Origin: a virus
IMG/VR virus record: IMGVR_UViG_3300032323_000894
Coordinates: 1-64,000 of that record
DNA length: 64,000 bases
Reading direction: 5' to 3' (one strand)
The translations under genes and the position numbers were made by a program. Positions 11,738-20,021 of the stretch are shown here, piece after piece (positions within the stretch are counted from its first letter, which is position 1; the number at the start of each line of letters is the position of its first letter). Under the pieces are notes generated by a model. The model did no database searches. It saw nothing but the letters and a program-made list of their open reading frames with translations, and was not told the DNA's origin.

Positions 11738-13956
11738 TGTCTGCAAAAATGAAAATACCAACCACCCCACATTATGTGGCTTTTGGTAGAAACGTGGGAA
11801 TAAGCGTACCGTATTCTGTAAGCTATTCTTTAGACGGCGTTAACTGGGTCCCGTCAACACTGCCAGCAGGGAGCGGTGGTCTTGGCAAAACAGCTTTTGG
11901 TGAAGATAGGTTTGTAGCAATAACCGACAACAATACTAACGAGGCTGCTTACTCAATTGATGGGATTACTTGGCTACCAACTACTCTGCCATCCGCCCAA
12001 TCCTGGACTACGGTAGCTTATGGTGGTGGAAAATTTGTCGCACTGGCAGCGGGGTCAAATGCTGCGGCTTATTCGACAGACGGAATCACTTGGACAGCAA
12101 CCACTCTACCAGCCAGTGGCTCTTGGTTGTCAGTAACTTACGCAGATGGCAAATTTGTTGCTATTGCTAGAGACTCATCGACTAGCGCCTATTCAACAAA
12201 CGGAATTACGTGGAACGCAGGGACCATGCCTTCTGGACTTTCTTGGCAACAAGTGGCCTATGGAGCGGGAAAGTTTGTTGCACTAGCTAATGGTTCATCT
12301 AACTTTGCTTATTCTACTAATGGTATTACTTGGACTATAGCTTTTTTGCCTTTTTCTGCAAACTGGATTTCGCTAGCTTACGGAGACGGAAAGTTTGTCG
12401 CACTAGTAGGTAACTCTTCTACCTCAGCGTATTCCTTAGACGGAGTATCCTGGACAGGTTCAAACATGCCGTCTTCTAGGTTTTGGAGCTCAATAACGTA
12501 TGGAGGTGAAAAGTTTGTGGCACTAGCATCTCAATCTACAACAACTGCCTACTCTTCTGATGGAATTACCTGGACAGTATCCACTATGCCCGTAGCAGCT
12601 GGCTGGTCCTCCATAGCTTACGGAGAATTTTTTCAAAAAACCCTGTCCTACTCCGCTAGTTCAAACGGGCTATGGAGAGACATGGTAGCGCCCTATGTAA
12701 AAGTTGCTGGTGCTTGGAAAGTGGCTAAGTCTGCGTTTATAAAGGTCAGCGGGCAATGGAAAAATTGGTTTTTACAAGACGGAATACTGGACACCGAATT
12801 TGCAACCAATCTTCCATTTCCTATTGGAAGTAGAATTTGGGCTGCTGAACCACAGCCTGATGGAAAAATAGTTGTTGCAGGGGAATGGAACTCGCCAACT
12901 ACTCCTCTTGGCCTTCTTAGGTTAAACGCAAACGGAACTCAAGACATCTCTTGGGCGGGGATTGAAATAACTGGAATTCAAGAAATTCTACTACTTCCTA
13001 CTGGTAAATTTTTACTAGGAAAAGAAACGGGTAGACTTGCACTGCGCGGTATTAATTCAAACGGAGCTTTAAACAGCGATTTTGGTAATTTTAATGACCG
13101 CGAACTTCGGTTTACGTTAGAAGATACTCCTTCCATGGGGTCTAACCCTGTCATCGTTGCTTGCCTAAGAAACACCCCAAGTGGGAAAGTTATCGTAGCA
13201 GGACAATTTGACCGTTATGGTGGAACTGGAGGGACAACTGGAACAGTTGTTCCTCATCTAATTCAATTAAATTCCAACGGAACTTTAGATACAGCTTTTT
13301 TAACAAACATAGGTACTGCTACAGGTGGTCGGCTGTTTAAGTATAGCGTAGCAGTTCAAGCAGATGGAAAGATAGTTATCGGTGGTAGTTTTACTTCTTT
13401 TAACGGAGTAGCCGCCCCGAGAATAGTTCGACTAAACAGCGACGGGACTATAGACACCGCTTTTATGGCAAACCTTGGAACGGGATTTTCTACATCCTCC
13501 TCAAAAGGGGTAGTTGGTAGCGTGTACGTGCAAAATGACGGAAAAATATTAGCGACACTAGGCTCTAACTCGTCTGCTCCGTTTACTGATTTTAACGGAA
13601 CTACTGTAGGAACAATCGTTCGTTTAAACTCTAATGGAACTTTAGACACGTCTTTTAGTACGTTAACTCTAGGGGTTAGTTTTCCACAAATTTTACCATT
13701 GTCTTCAGGAAAAATTTTTGTGTATGGTGCCAAGGCTCTTTTTAATAGGGGAATAGGAAGGCTTAACGTTGACGGAAGCTCAGACTTAGACTTTCTTAAT
13801 AACGTAGGAACAGGGTTTAGTAATAGTGCGTTCCTAAGAGACGCTGTCGAATTGCCTGATGGAAGAGTGCTAGTTATGGGAGATTTTAGTTCCTATAACG
13901 GGTTTGCTACTAAGCTAATTGCTCAAATAGGTGGGGACGGGTACTTTGTTAATTAA
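11737..13956 (+). CDS. Tandem beta-propeller adhesin (seven-bladed plus delta-60-repeat domain)
   Basis: A 739-residue protein. Residues about 25-305 hold seven repeats of roughly 40 residues with the core AYS.DGiTW....P....W..v.YG.gKFVAla, matching one seven-bladed propeller. A linker with APYVKVAGAWKVAK and AFIKVSGQWKNWF follows. Residues about 345-739 carry repeats of the delta-60 type (LDT.F......G.....i..q.DGKIvvgG.F....g......RLN.DG), which form a second propeller. There is no signal peptide. It starts one base into the stop of the collagen-like fibre, so it is probably co-translated and co-assembled. It is likely a receptor-binding or surface-glycan-binding virion protein, and no catalytic residues are recognisable. 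Confidence 0.8.
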
Positions 13957-13990
13957 AGAATTGGTGCAGAAATACCCTAGTAGAATAGGT

Positions 13991-13996
13991 TAGTAT
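13991..13996 (+). promoter_or_regulatory. Leaderless-type -10 box (TAGTAT)
   Basis: TAGTAT lies exactly 7 bases before ATG 14004, and no Shine-Dalgarno sequence is present. This spacing puts the transcription start at the start codon, as in actinobacterial leaderless genes. No good -35 box is visible. Confidence 0.45.
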
Positions 13997-14003
13997 AGAA
14001 GCT

Positions 14004-14228
14004 ATGACATCCATAAATTTTCCAGATACCCCAGCTGTAAACGACATTTACACTGTGGGCATTCGTTCATGGATTTGGACTGGGATTGCTTGGGAATCTG
14101 TGTCGGCTCCTGGACCCGTTGGTCCTACAGGTCCGCAGGGTGACTCCATTTCAAACATTGACGGTGGCATTCCAAACTCGCTTTATGGCGGAATCGTTTC
14201 TATTGACGGTGGGAGTGTACTTAGCTAA
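14004..14228 (+). CDS. Short collagen-tipped fibre module
   Basis: A 74-residue protein. FPDTPAVNDIYTVGIRSWIWTG is a small fibre module (a typical phage pattern in which displayed properties are read as FP..P...d.yt.g.r.W.W.g..W). It is followed by a short Gly-X-Y run (GPVGPTGPQG) and a tail with two copies of an IDGG...LYGGI-like motif. It is paralogous to the next gene, and the GG repeats also end the 14514 gene. It is probably a small accessory fibre or a linker piece. Translation is apparently leaderless. Confidence 0.65.
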   Translation: MTSINFPDTPAVNDIYTVGIRSWIWTGIAWESVSAPGPVGPTGPQGDSISNIDGGIPNSLYGGIVSIDGGSVLS

Positions 14229-14255
14229 GAGCACTCCTAGAGTATGCACTTAAGG

Positions 14256-14261
14256 TAAAAT
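14256..14261 (+). promoter_or_regulatory. Leaderless-type -10 box (TAAAAT)
   Basis: TAAAAT is exactly 7 bases upstream of ATG 14269, which lacks a ribosome binding site. The spacing is the same as at 13991 and 21383. Confidence 0.4.
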
Positions 14262-14268
14262 AAAAATT

Positions 14269-14514
14269 ATGACATCCATAGACTTTCCTAACTCACCAGC
14301 GTTAAATGATGTTTATACTGTAGGTAGTCGTTCTTGGAAATGGAACGGCACATTTTGGGAATCAGTAGGTACTACTGGACCCACAGGACCAACTGGCCCA
14401 ACAGGTGCTGAAGGTCCTGAAGGCCAGTCATTTGCCAACATGGATGGCGGTAAATCGGGTACTCTATACGGAGGAATAGCACCTATTGTTGGCGGAAGTT
14501 CAGGGAGTTTTTAA
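14269..14514 (+). CDS. Short collagen-tipped fibre module, paralogue
   Basis: An 81-residue paralogue of the gene at 14004 with the same FPNSPALNDVYTVGSRSWKW opening and W-E-S-V turn. It has a longer Gly-X-Y run ([16 protein letters not shown]) and the same closing pattern (DGG...LYGGI..I.GG). The pair looks like a local duplication. Its last base is shared with the following start codon. It is probably a virion surface component, with no enzyme motifs. Confidence 0.65.
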   Translation: MTSIDFPNSPALNDVYTVGSRSWKWNGTFWESVGTTGPTGPTGPTGAEGPEGQSFANMDGGKSGTLYGGIAPIVGGSSGSF

Positions 14515-14774
14515 TGGCAGTACAAATTCAACTGCGCAATGACACCGCAGCAAACTGGTCTGCAAATAACCCTATTTTGGCTTTGGCCGAAATGGGCGTA
14601 GAAAACGATACTGACCAGTTCAAACTGGGTAACGGGGTTGACCCATGGAATGACTTGCCATACGGCGGCCTACAAGGTGCTGAAGGCGAATCATTTAACA
14701 ACATTGACGGTGGAATACCTGCTTCAATGTATGGAGGAATTAATTCTATTGATGGTGGAAGTGTAGGAAGCTAA
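14514..14774 (+). CDS. Mtd_N-like fibre module with GG-repeat tail
   Basis: An 86-residue protein. Residues 1-50 match the N-terminal domain type of the Bordetella phage Mtd family (IQLRnDTAanWsa.NPiLalaEmGvEndTdqFKlGnG...WndLPYGG), a small beta-prism that attaches fibres to the tail. After it comes a tail with the IDGG and MYGGI repeats shared with the 14004 and 14269 proteins. It has no receptor-binding domain of its own. Start and stop overlap both neighbours. Confidence 0.7.
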   Translation: MAVQIQLRNDTAANWSANNPILALAEMGVENDTDQFKLGNGVDPWNDLPYGGLQGAEGESFNNIDGGIPASMYGGINSIDGGSVGS

Positions 14775-15040
14775 TGGCTGTACAAATTCAACTTAGGCGT
14801 GGAACCGCCAGCGAATGGACTAGCGCTAACCCAGTCCTAGCAGTTGCCGAAATGGGCATCGAGACTAACACTAACCAGTTTAAGATTGGTAACGGCTCTA
14901 CCCCATGGAACTCCCTTCCATACGGTGGTATTGCTGGTGCTGCTGGCCCTGCTGGTGCTACTGGCCCAGCTGGTGAACGAGGACCTGCGGGAACTGGTGA
15001 CGCTGGAACAATTAGCTCCTTCCTATTGATGGGGGCTTAA
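14774..15040 (+). CDS. Mtd_N-like fibre module with collagen tail
   Basis: An 88-residue paralogue of the gene at 14514. The same Mtd_N-like domain (IQLRRGTASEWTSANPVLA ... FKIGNGSTPWNSLPYGG) is fused to a short Gly-X-Y stretch ([19 protein letters not shown]) instead of the GG repeat. The modular swap of the tail while the head domain is kept shows domain shuffling in this region. It probably serves as an adaptor or short fibre. Confidence 0.7.
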   Translation: MAVQIQLRRGTASEWTSANPVLAVAEMGIETNTNQFKIGNGSTPWNSLPYGGIAGAAGPAGATGPAGERGPAGTGDAGTISSFLLMGA

Positions 15041-15041
15041 T

Positions 15042-15374
15042 ATGCCCGCGGCATACTCTGTATTAGGTCAGAGACGTCCTACCACCTTTGGTACTACTAC
15101 TCTTTTCACTGCGTCTAGTTCTCTAGGTACTGTAATTTCTACACTATCAATTACTAATACCACCGACATTACCTCGTCAGCTAGTGTATACATTCCTACA
15201 GTTGCTGGTGGAGGCACAAACGCCAACGCGCTACTGAGAAACGTAGAAATTTTTCCAAAGAGCACTGTAGCCCTAACTCTAGGTATCACCCTAGAGGCTG
15301 GGCGAGTACTTGACGTACAGTCAAGCGAATCTGGTGCGCTAACATTTCAAGCTTTCGGAAGTGAGATTTCTTAA
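15042..15374 (+). CDS. Intact small beta-sandwich fibre module
   Basis: A 110-residue, all-beta protein with the framework LSITNTTDITSSASVYIPTV ... NALLRNVEIFPKSTVALTLGITLEAGRVLDVQSS ... LTFQAFGSEIS. The same framework appears in the neighbouring 701-residue protein (15374), where it is interrupted by propellers, and intact in the 118-residue protein (17479). It is probably a trimerising fibre module or capsid/tail decoration unit. It starts one base after the upstream stop and overlaps the downstream start. Confidence 0.65.
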   Translation: MPAAYSVLGQRRPTTFGTTTLFTASSSLGTVISTLSITNTTDITSSASVYIPTVAGGGTNANALLRNVEIFPKSTVALTLGITLEAGRVLDVQSSESGALTFQAFGSEIS

Positions 15375-17479
15375 TGCCAATTGCATATTCAGTCCTGGCT
15401 CAGAGCCAGCCAAGAGCAAACTTCGACGCAGCTACTTGGACTACAAGAGTATCCTCTACTGGGTCCGCGGCTATTCGTGCAGTTACTTTTGGTGCTAACC
15501 AGTACAATAAGCCCCTATTTGTTTCGGGAGACGCAGCAGGCTCTGTAAAGCTATCTGAAGATGGCATTATGTGGTCCGATGCTGTAACCGTAACTTCTCA
15601 GCCAATCAACGCTTTTGTATACACTACTAACTTTAACTCTACATTTAACAGCATTAACTGGTGGGTTCTAGGCGCTAACAACGGAATCATTGCTACCTCT
15701 TCTGACGCCATGACCTGGACTTCAAGAACCTCTGGTTTTGGAGCTACTGTGCCTGTTCTTGGTCTTGCTTACGGTGAAGGAAGCTACGTAGCTGTTGGTG
15801 GAGCAGGAACTATCACTGCTTCTACTGACGCAGTTACCTGGGTTACACGTACTTCCCCTGTAGTTACCGCTCTTACTTCCATTACTTATGGTGCTGACAC
15901 GTTTGTAGCCACTGGTACTGGTGGAGTTGTAACCTCAGATGACGGTGTTACTTGGGCCCAAAGAACTGCTGGATTTTCCGTAACCACTATCAACGCTGTT
16001 GTATTTGGTAATGGCCTGTTTGTTGTTGGAGACGAAGTTGGTAGGATAACCGTTTCTACTAATGGTATTACTTGGACTTCCCGCCCACAAATCCACAATG
16101 TTAGAGCGCTGTCTTTTGCTGAAGGCAACTACATTGCAGCAGGAGCTAACGGAGCACTTTCCACCTCTACAGACTCCATCACTTGGGTAACACGACAGTC
16201 TGCTTTTAACACTAACCTAGGAATTAATGGGGTTGCTTACGGTAGCAACGCCTACGGTAACAACATTGTTGCCCTAGTTGGTGACGGACACACAGTTAAC
16301 AGCGCTCTGCTAGAAAGCGTTCAGGACGCTTACACGGTTCCTGCAGGCTCTCGCGTAGTGCTCTCAAGCGTTACTATTACCAACCCTACTAATAGGGACG
16401 TTCTTGCGGATGTTTACCTGCGAAGCAGGTCCTCTTTCAATGTGGGCCCTTGGGTACCAAAAACGCTTACAGTCGCTAGCACCCAGATTAACTCAATTGC
16501 ATTTGGTGGAAATCAGTACATCACCGCTGGAAACAACGGGCAAGTAAGAACTTCTACTGACGCAGTTACTTGGGTTGAAAGATTCTCAGGTTTTGGTACC
16601 AGCAACGTGAACGCCGCAGTAGTGGGCTCGAGCACCGTTGATAGAGTAGTATATGCTGTGGGTGGTGTTGGTGGAAGAATTTCTACCTCTACAGACTCAG
16701 TAGTATGGTCTACTAGAACTTCTGGTTTTGGAACCAGCTCTGTAAACGCCCTTAGCTTTGGTCTTAGCACATTTGTTGCTGCTGGAGAACTTGGTGCGTT
16801 AACCACCTCTACAGATGGAACTACTTGGACCTCAAGAACTTCTAATTTTGGGTTTAATAGTGTTCGTGCCCTTACTTTTGGTGGCGGCCTATTTGTGGCT
16901 GCAGGAGACTCTGGTACTCTAACCACTTCTACTAATGGGGCTACGTGGACAACTCGCTCTCCTCAGTTCGGAACTACTCCAATTTTCTCACTTACTTTTG
17001 GAAACAACACCTATGTTGCTGGTGGCGGACTCGGCTTGCTGTCCACCTCTACCGATGGAATTACTTGGACTTCTCGTCCAGCAGTAGCAACTCTTGTAAG
17101 CAGCTCTAACATTCAGGCCCTTACTTTTGGTGATGGAGTGTTTGTGTTGGCTACGGCTGCGGCGCGAATCGCTACTTCTACTAACGCAATTACTTGGACG
17201 CTTAGAACTACAGTGGCTAACTTGTACACTAACTTTAGGTCTGCAGGATACGCTAACGGTGTATTCTTGGTAGGAGACGAGTCAGGAAACTTGGCTATAA
17301 ACGACAGAAACCTTGTCAATAAGCCAGCTAACGCCCTTGTATTTAGGCAGGCAATTAAGCCTCGAGACGTCAAGGCTTTCACAGTAGGAGCTACTCTTTC
17401 TGAAGGAGACGTAATTTCTTTTGAAAGTTCTGCTAACGCTACACTAACATTCCACGCTTTTGGAGGTAGAGAGTTTTAA
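15374..17479 (+). CDS. Double seven-bladed propeller adhesin inserted in a split beta-sandwich
   Basis: A 701-residue protein. Residues 1-20 and about 309-357 and 650-701 are pieces of the small sandwich module also encoded at 15042 and 17479 (SVTITNPTNRDVLADVYLRS ... NALVFRQAIKPRDVKAFTVGATLSEGDVISFESS). Between the pieces lie two blocks of seven repeats each (about 21-308 and 358-648) with the core TWtsRtsgFG...i.aLtFGnglfVaaGd.G.l.TStDgi, which fits two BNR/WD-type propellers. There is no catalytic signature such as sialidase Arg triad or Asp boxes in canonical form. It is likely a receptor- or glycan-binding fibre tip. Confidence 0.8.
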   Translation: MPIAYSVLAQSQPRANFDAATWTTRVSSTGSAAIRAVTFGANQYNKPLFVSGDAAGSVKLSEDGIMWSDAVTVTSQPINAFVYTTNFNSTFNSINWWVLGANNGIIATSSDAMTWTSRTSGFGATVPVLGLAYGEGSYVAVGGAGTITASTDAVTWVTRTSPVVTALTSITYGADTFVATGTGGVVTSDDGVTWAQRTAGFSVTTINAVVFGNGLFVVGDEVGRITVSTNGITWTSRPQIHNVRALSFAEGNYIAAGANGALSTSTDSITWVTRQSAFNTNLGINGVAYGSNAYGNNIVALVGDGHTVNSALLESVQDAYTVPAGSRVVLSSVTITNPTNRDVLADVYLRSRSSFNVGPWVPKTLTVASTQINSIAFGGNQYITAGNNGQVRTSTDAVTWVERFSGFGTSNVNAAVVGSSTVDRVVYAVGGVGGRISTSTDSVVWSTRTSGFGTSSVNALSFGLSTFVAAGELGALTTSTDGTTWTSRTSNFGFNSVRALTFGGGLFVAAGDSGTLTTSTNGATWTTRSPQFGTTPIFSLTFGNNTYVAGGGLGLLSTSTDGITWTSRPAVATLVSSSNIQALTFGDGVFVLATAAARIATSTNAITWTLRTTVANLYTNFRSAGYANGVFLVGDESGNLAINDRNLVNKPANALVFRQAIKPRDVKAFTVGATLSEGDVISFESSANATLTFHAFGGREF

Positions 17480-17835
17480 TGTCAATAAGTATTCTAGCTA
17501 GAACAGCTCCCACAAGTACTACTCCGTTTGCTTTGACGGCCAACCTATTGTCAGGCTCTACTGAAGCTGGAGTTCTGTCCTCACTGGTAGTCACTAACAC
17601 CACGTCTTTGCCTGTAGTGTACAGCGTGTACCTAATCTCTAGGAATGGCCCAGCTACTCCGTCAATAGAGAACGCCCTAGTATTTCAGCAGACAATTAAA
17701 AAGAACGAAGTAATAGACCTAACTTATGGTCTAACTTTAGGTTGGGGAAGTGGCACCCAAGATGTTATTTTTGTAGAATCAGGAACTCCTGACGCTCTAA
17801 CATTCACCGCATTTGGAAGTAAGGTCGCAATCTAA
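17479..17835 (+). CDS. Intact small beta-sandwich fibre module, paralogue
   Basis: A 118-residue protein closely patterned on the 110-residue protein at 15042. The patterns are SLVVTNTTSLPVVYSVYLIS, then ENALVFQQTIKKNEVIDLTYGLTLGWG, then DALTFTAFGSKVAI. It is the uninterrupted form of the module that frames the propellers in the 15374 protein, and especially the NALVF.QtIK segment is shared with it. It overlaps both neighbours by one base. It is probably a structural partner or alternative tip in the same fibre complex. Confidence 0.65.
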   Translation: MSISILARTAPTSTTPFALTANLLSGSTEAGVLSSLVVTNTTSLPVVYSVYLISRNGPATPSIENALVFQQTIKKNEVIDLTYGLTLGWGSGTQDVIFVESGTPDALTFTAFGSKVAI

Positions 17836-20012
17836 TGGCTATTAGACAGTCTAACGTATCTACTCTTTTTACTGCAGGACAGGGTGCCGCAGTTACACCC
17901 ATATCCAAGACTTACGTAGGTCAGTTTGCTCAGACTACTTATCTTGACAGATTCAAGATTCCTTCTGGACCTTACGTTGTAAACATGCAGATTCTAGGAA
18001 CTGAAGTTAACTCTGGTGTAGACATCAGGTTAGATAACCCTGAGGGTCAGTCAATTGCTAACTACAGGCTAATTAACACAGGTGTCACTACTACTAACTT
18101 TACAATTATGACAGACTACGTATTTTTAAATACTACCCCTGATAGGTTTGTTCCATCTAACCCTAATCTTACTTGGACTACCAGAACTTCTAACTTTGGA
18201 ACTACAAACATCAACGCTCTGGCGTTTGGTGATGATTTCTTCGCACCTGGAGTGTCGTCTGGACTGTTGTTGGCAGCAGGAGACAACACTCAGATAAGAA
18301 CTTCTACAGATGGCGTTACTTGGACTACTAGAACCACTACGTTTGCTACCCCTTCAGCCTCTCTTCGAGCAGCTACTTACGGTTTTAACGGAACCAACGG
18401 AGTCTACCTTGTTGCAGGTGACTCTGGTCAGATTGCTGGTTCTACAGATGGTCTTTCTTGGACTACTAGAGCTGCACCATTTGGAACTACAAACATTAAC
18501 GGTCTTGGATACGCTAACCGAATCTTTGTTGCCGTAGGTAGCAACGGAACTATCTGGACATCTGGAGATACCACTAGCTGGACAGGTAGAACATCTAACG
18601 TAGGAACTAACATTCTCCGTTCCGTTACTCACGGACTTGGTTTCCGTTGGGTTGCTGTTGGTGACAACGGAACAATCACTACTTCTGATGATTCGGCTGT
18701 TACTTGGACTGCAAGAACCTCTGGATTTACTAACAGCGATATTCTTACAGTTTGCTACGGCCGTGACAACACTTACGTTGCCGCAGGTACTCAGGGTCGC
18801 TTGGCTACCTCGTTTAACGGTGTTGACCAGTGGATTCAGAGAACTACTGGTTTTGGTACCGAGACAATTACTTCGGTAACTTATGGCGATGACATCTATG
18901 TAGCTGTCGGAGCTGCTGGAACCGTGGCCTCATCTGTTGACGGTATTACTTGGGTCAGACAGCCTTCAAATACTTGGGCTTCTACCCCTCTTCGCGCGGT
19001 TACTTGGGCGCCTATCGGAACTTCAACTGGTACTTACGTAACTTCTGGTGATGCAGGTACTCTGGCAACAGCGGTACCAGCTAGCACTGAGCGAGTTTCT
19101 GTCTCTAGATTGTTCGTTAACTTTAATGATGTTGGATTCATCGGTCGAGACGGTGTCTCAGGAGCAGTTACTTGGGCTACTGGTGGCTACGGCGATGGAT
19201 TGTTCTTTATCGGTGGTAGCGGTTCGACATTCTCTACTTCTACCAACGGCTTAACTTGGACAGCTCGAGGAAACGGACTCAGTGGAGATACCCGTGGAAC
19301 AGCTTTTGGTAACAACACCTATGTTTCTGCTGGAACTGCTGGCCGTGTAACCACTTCTACAGACAGCATTTCTTGGACTGCTAGAACTCCTAACTTTGGA
19401 ACTAGCGCAATCAACAGCCTTGTTTATGGAAATGGTCTGTTTGTACTCGCAGGTGAGGCTGGTCAAGTAAGAACCTCCGCAGACGCGGTTATCTGGACAA
19501 CTCGTGACGGTGGTTTTGGACCACAGACAGTTAACGCGCTACTTTACGCTAACTCTCAGAACCTATTTGTAGCCGCTGGAAACGCAGCAACAATTTCTAC
19601 CTCTACCAACGGTATTCTGTGGACATCACGTACTTCTGGTTACGCTGTAGACGTTAACCTTCGTGCGCTTACTTACGGAAATGGTTTGTACGTAGTTGCT
19701 GGAACTAACGGTAACTTGGCAGTTTCTACTAACGCAATTACTTGGACCACTAGAAACGCAAACTTTGGAACTAGCACCATTAACGCTCTAACTTTCCACA
19801 GAAACTTGTTTATGGCTGTAGGAGACGCTGGTCAGATTAGGACTTCAACCGACACTATTAGCTGGACATCTCGTGTATCAAACACTGGTGGTCAGTTCTT
19901 AGGCGCGGTGTCTGCTTTAGGAACCTACTTGGCAATCGGTGTTAGTGGATTGGTCCATTCAAAGCAGCAGGGTGCAGCCCTGGTTCAGTTCGCGCCAGTA
20001 GTTAGTAACTAA
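17835..20012 (+). CDS. Second double seven-bladed propeller adhesin
   Basis: A 725-residue protein. A beta-rich N-terminal module (residues 1-112, with IPSGPYVVNMQILGTEVNSG) leads into seven blades (about 113-410). A short connecting strand segment (ERVSVSRLFVNFNDVGFIGRDG) follows, then seven more blades (about 438-705) and a short closing strand (ALVQFAPVVSN). The blade core is the same as in the 15374 protein (TW..Rt.nFG...InaL.yg...fVaaG..G.i.TStdgi). The layout again suggests propellers inserted into loops of a sandwich module. It is probably a receptor-binding virion protein. Confidence 0.8.
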   Translation: MAIRQSNVSTLFTAGQGAAVTPISKTYVGQFAQTTYLDRFKIPSGPYVVNMQILGTEVNSGVDIRLDNPEGQSIANYRLINTGVTTTNFTIMTDYVFLNTTPDRFVPSNPNLTWTTRTSNFGTTNINALAFGDDFFAPGVSSGLLLAAGDNTQIRTSTDGVTWTTRTTTFATPSASLRAATYGFNGTNGVYLVAGDSGQIAGSTDGLSWTTRAAPFGTTNINGLGYANRIFVAVGSNGTIWTSGDTTSWTGRTSNVGTNILRSVTHGLGFRWVAVGDNGTITTSDDSAVTWTARTSGFTNSDILTVCYGRDNTYVAAGTQGRLATSFNGVDQWIQRTTGFGTETITSVTYGDDIYVAVGAAGTVASSVDGITWVRQPSNTWASTPLRAVTWAPIGTSTGTYVTSGDAGTLATAVPASTERVSVSRLFVNFNDVGFIGRDGVSGAVTWATGGYGDGLFFIGGSGSTFSTSTNGLTWTARGNGLSGDTRGTAFGNNTYVSAGTAGRVTTSTDSISWTARTPNFGTSAINSLVYGNGLFVLAGEAGQVRTSADAVIWTTRDGGFGPQTVNALLYANSQNLFVAAGNAATISTSTNGILWTSRTSGYAVDVNLRALTYGNGLYVVAGTNGNLAVSTNAITWTTRNANFGTSTINALTFHRNLFMAVGDAGQIRTSTDTISWTSRVSNTGGQFLGAVSALGTYLAIGVSGLVHSKQQGAALVQFAPVVSN

Positions 20013-20021
20013 GGAGTTAAA

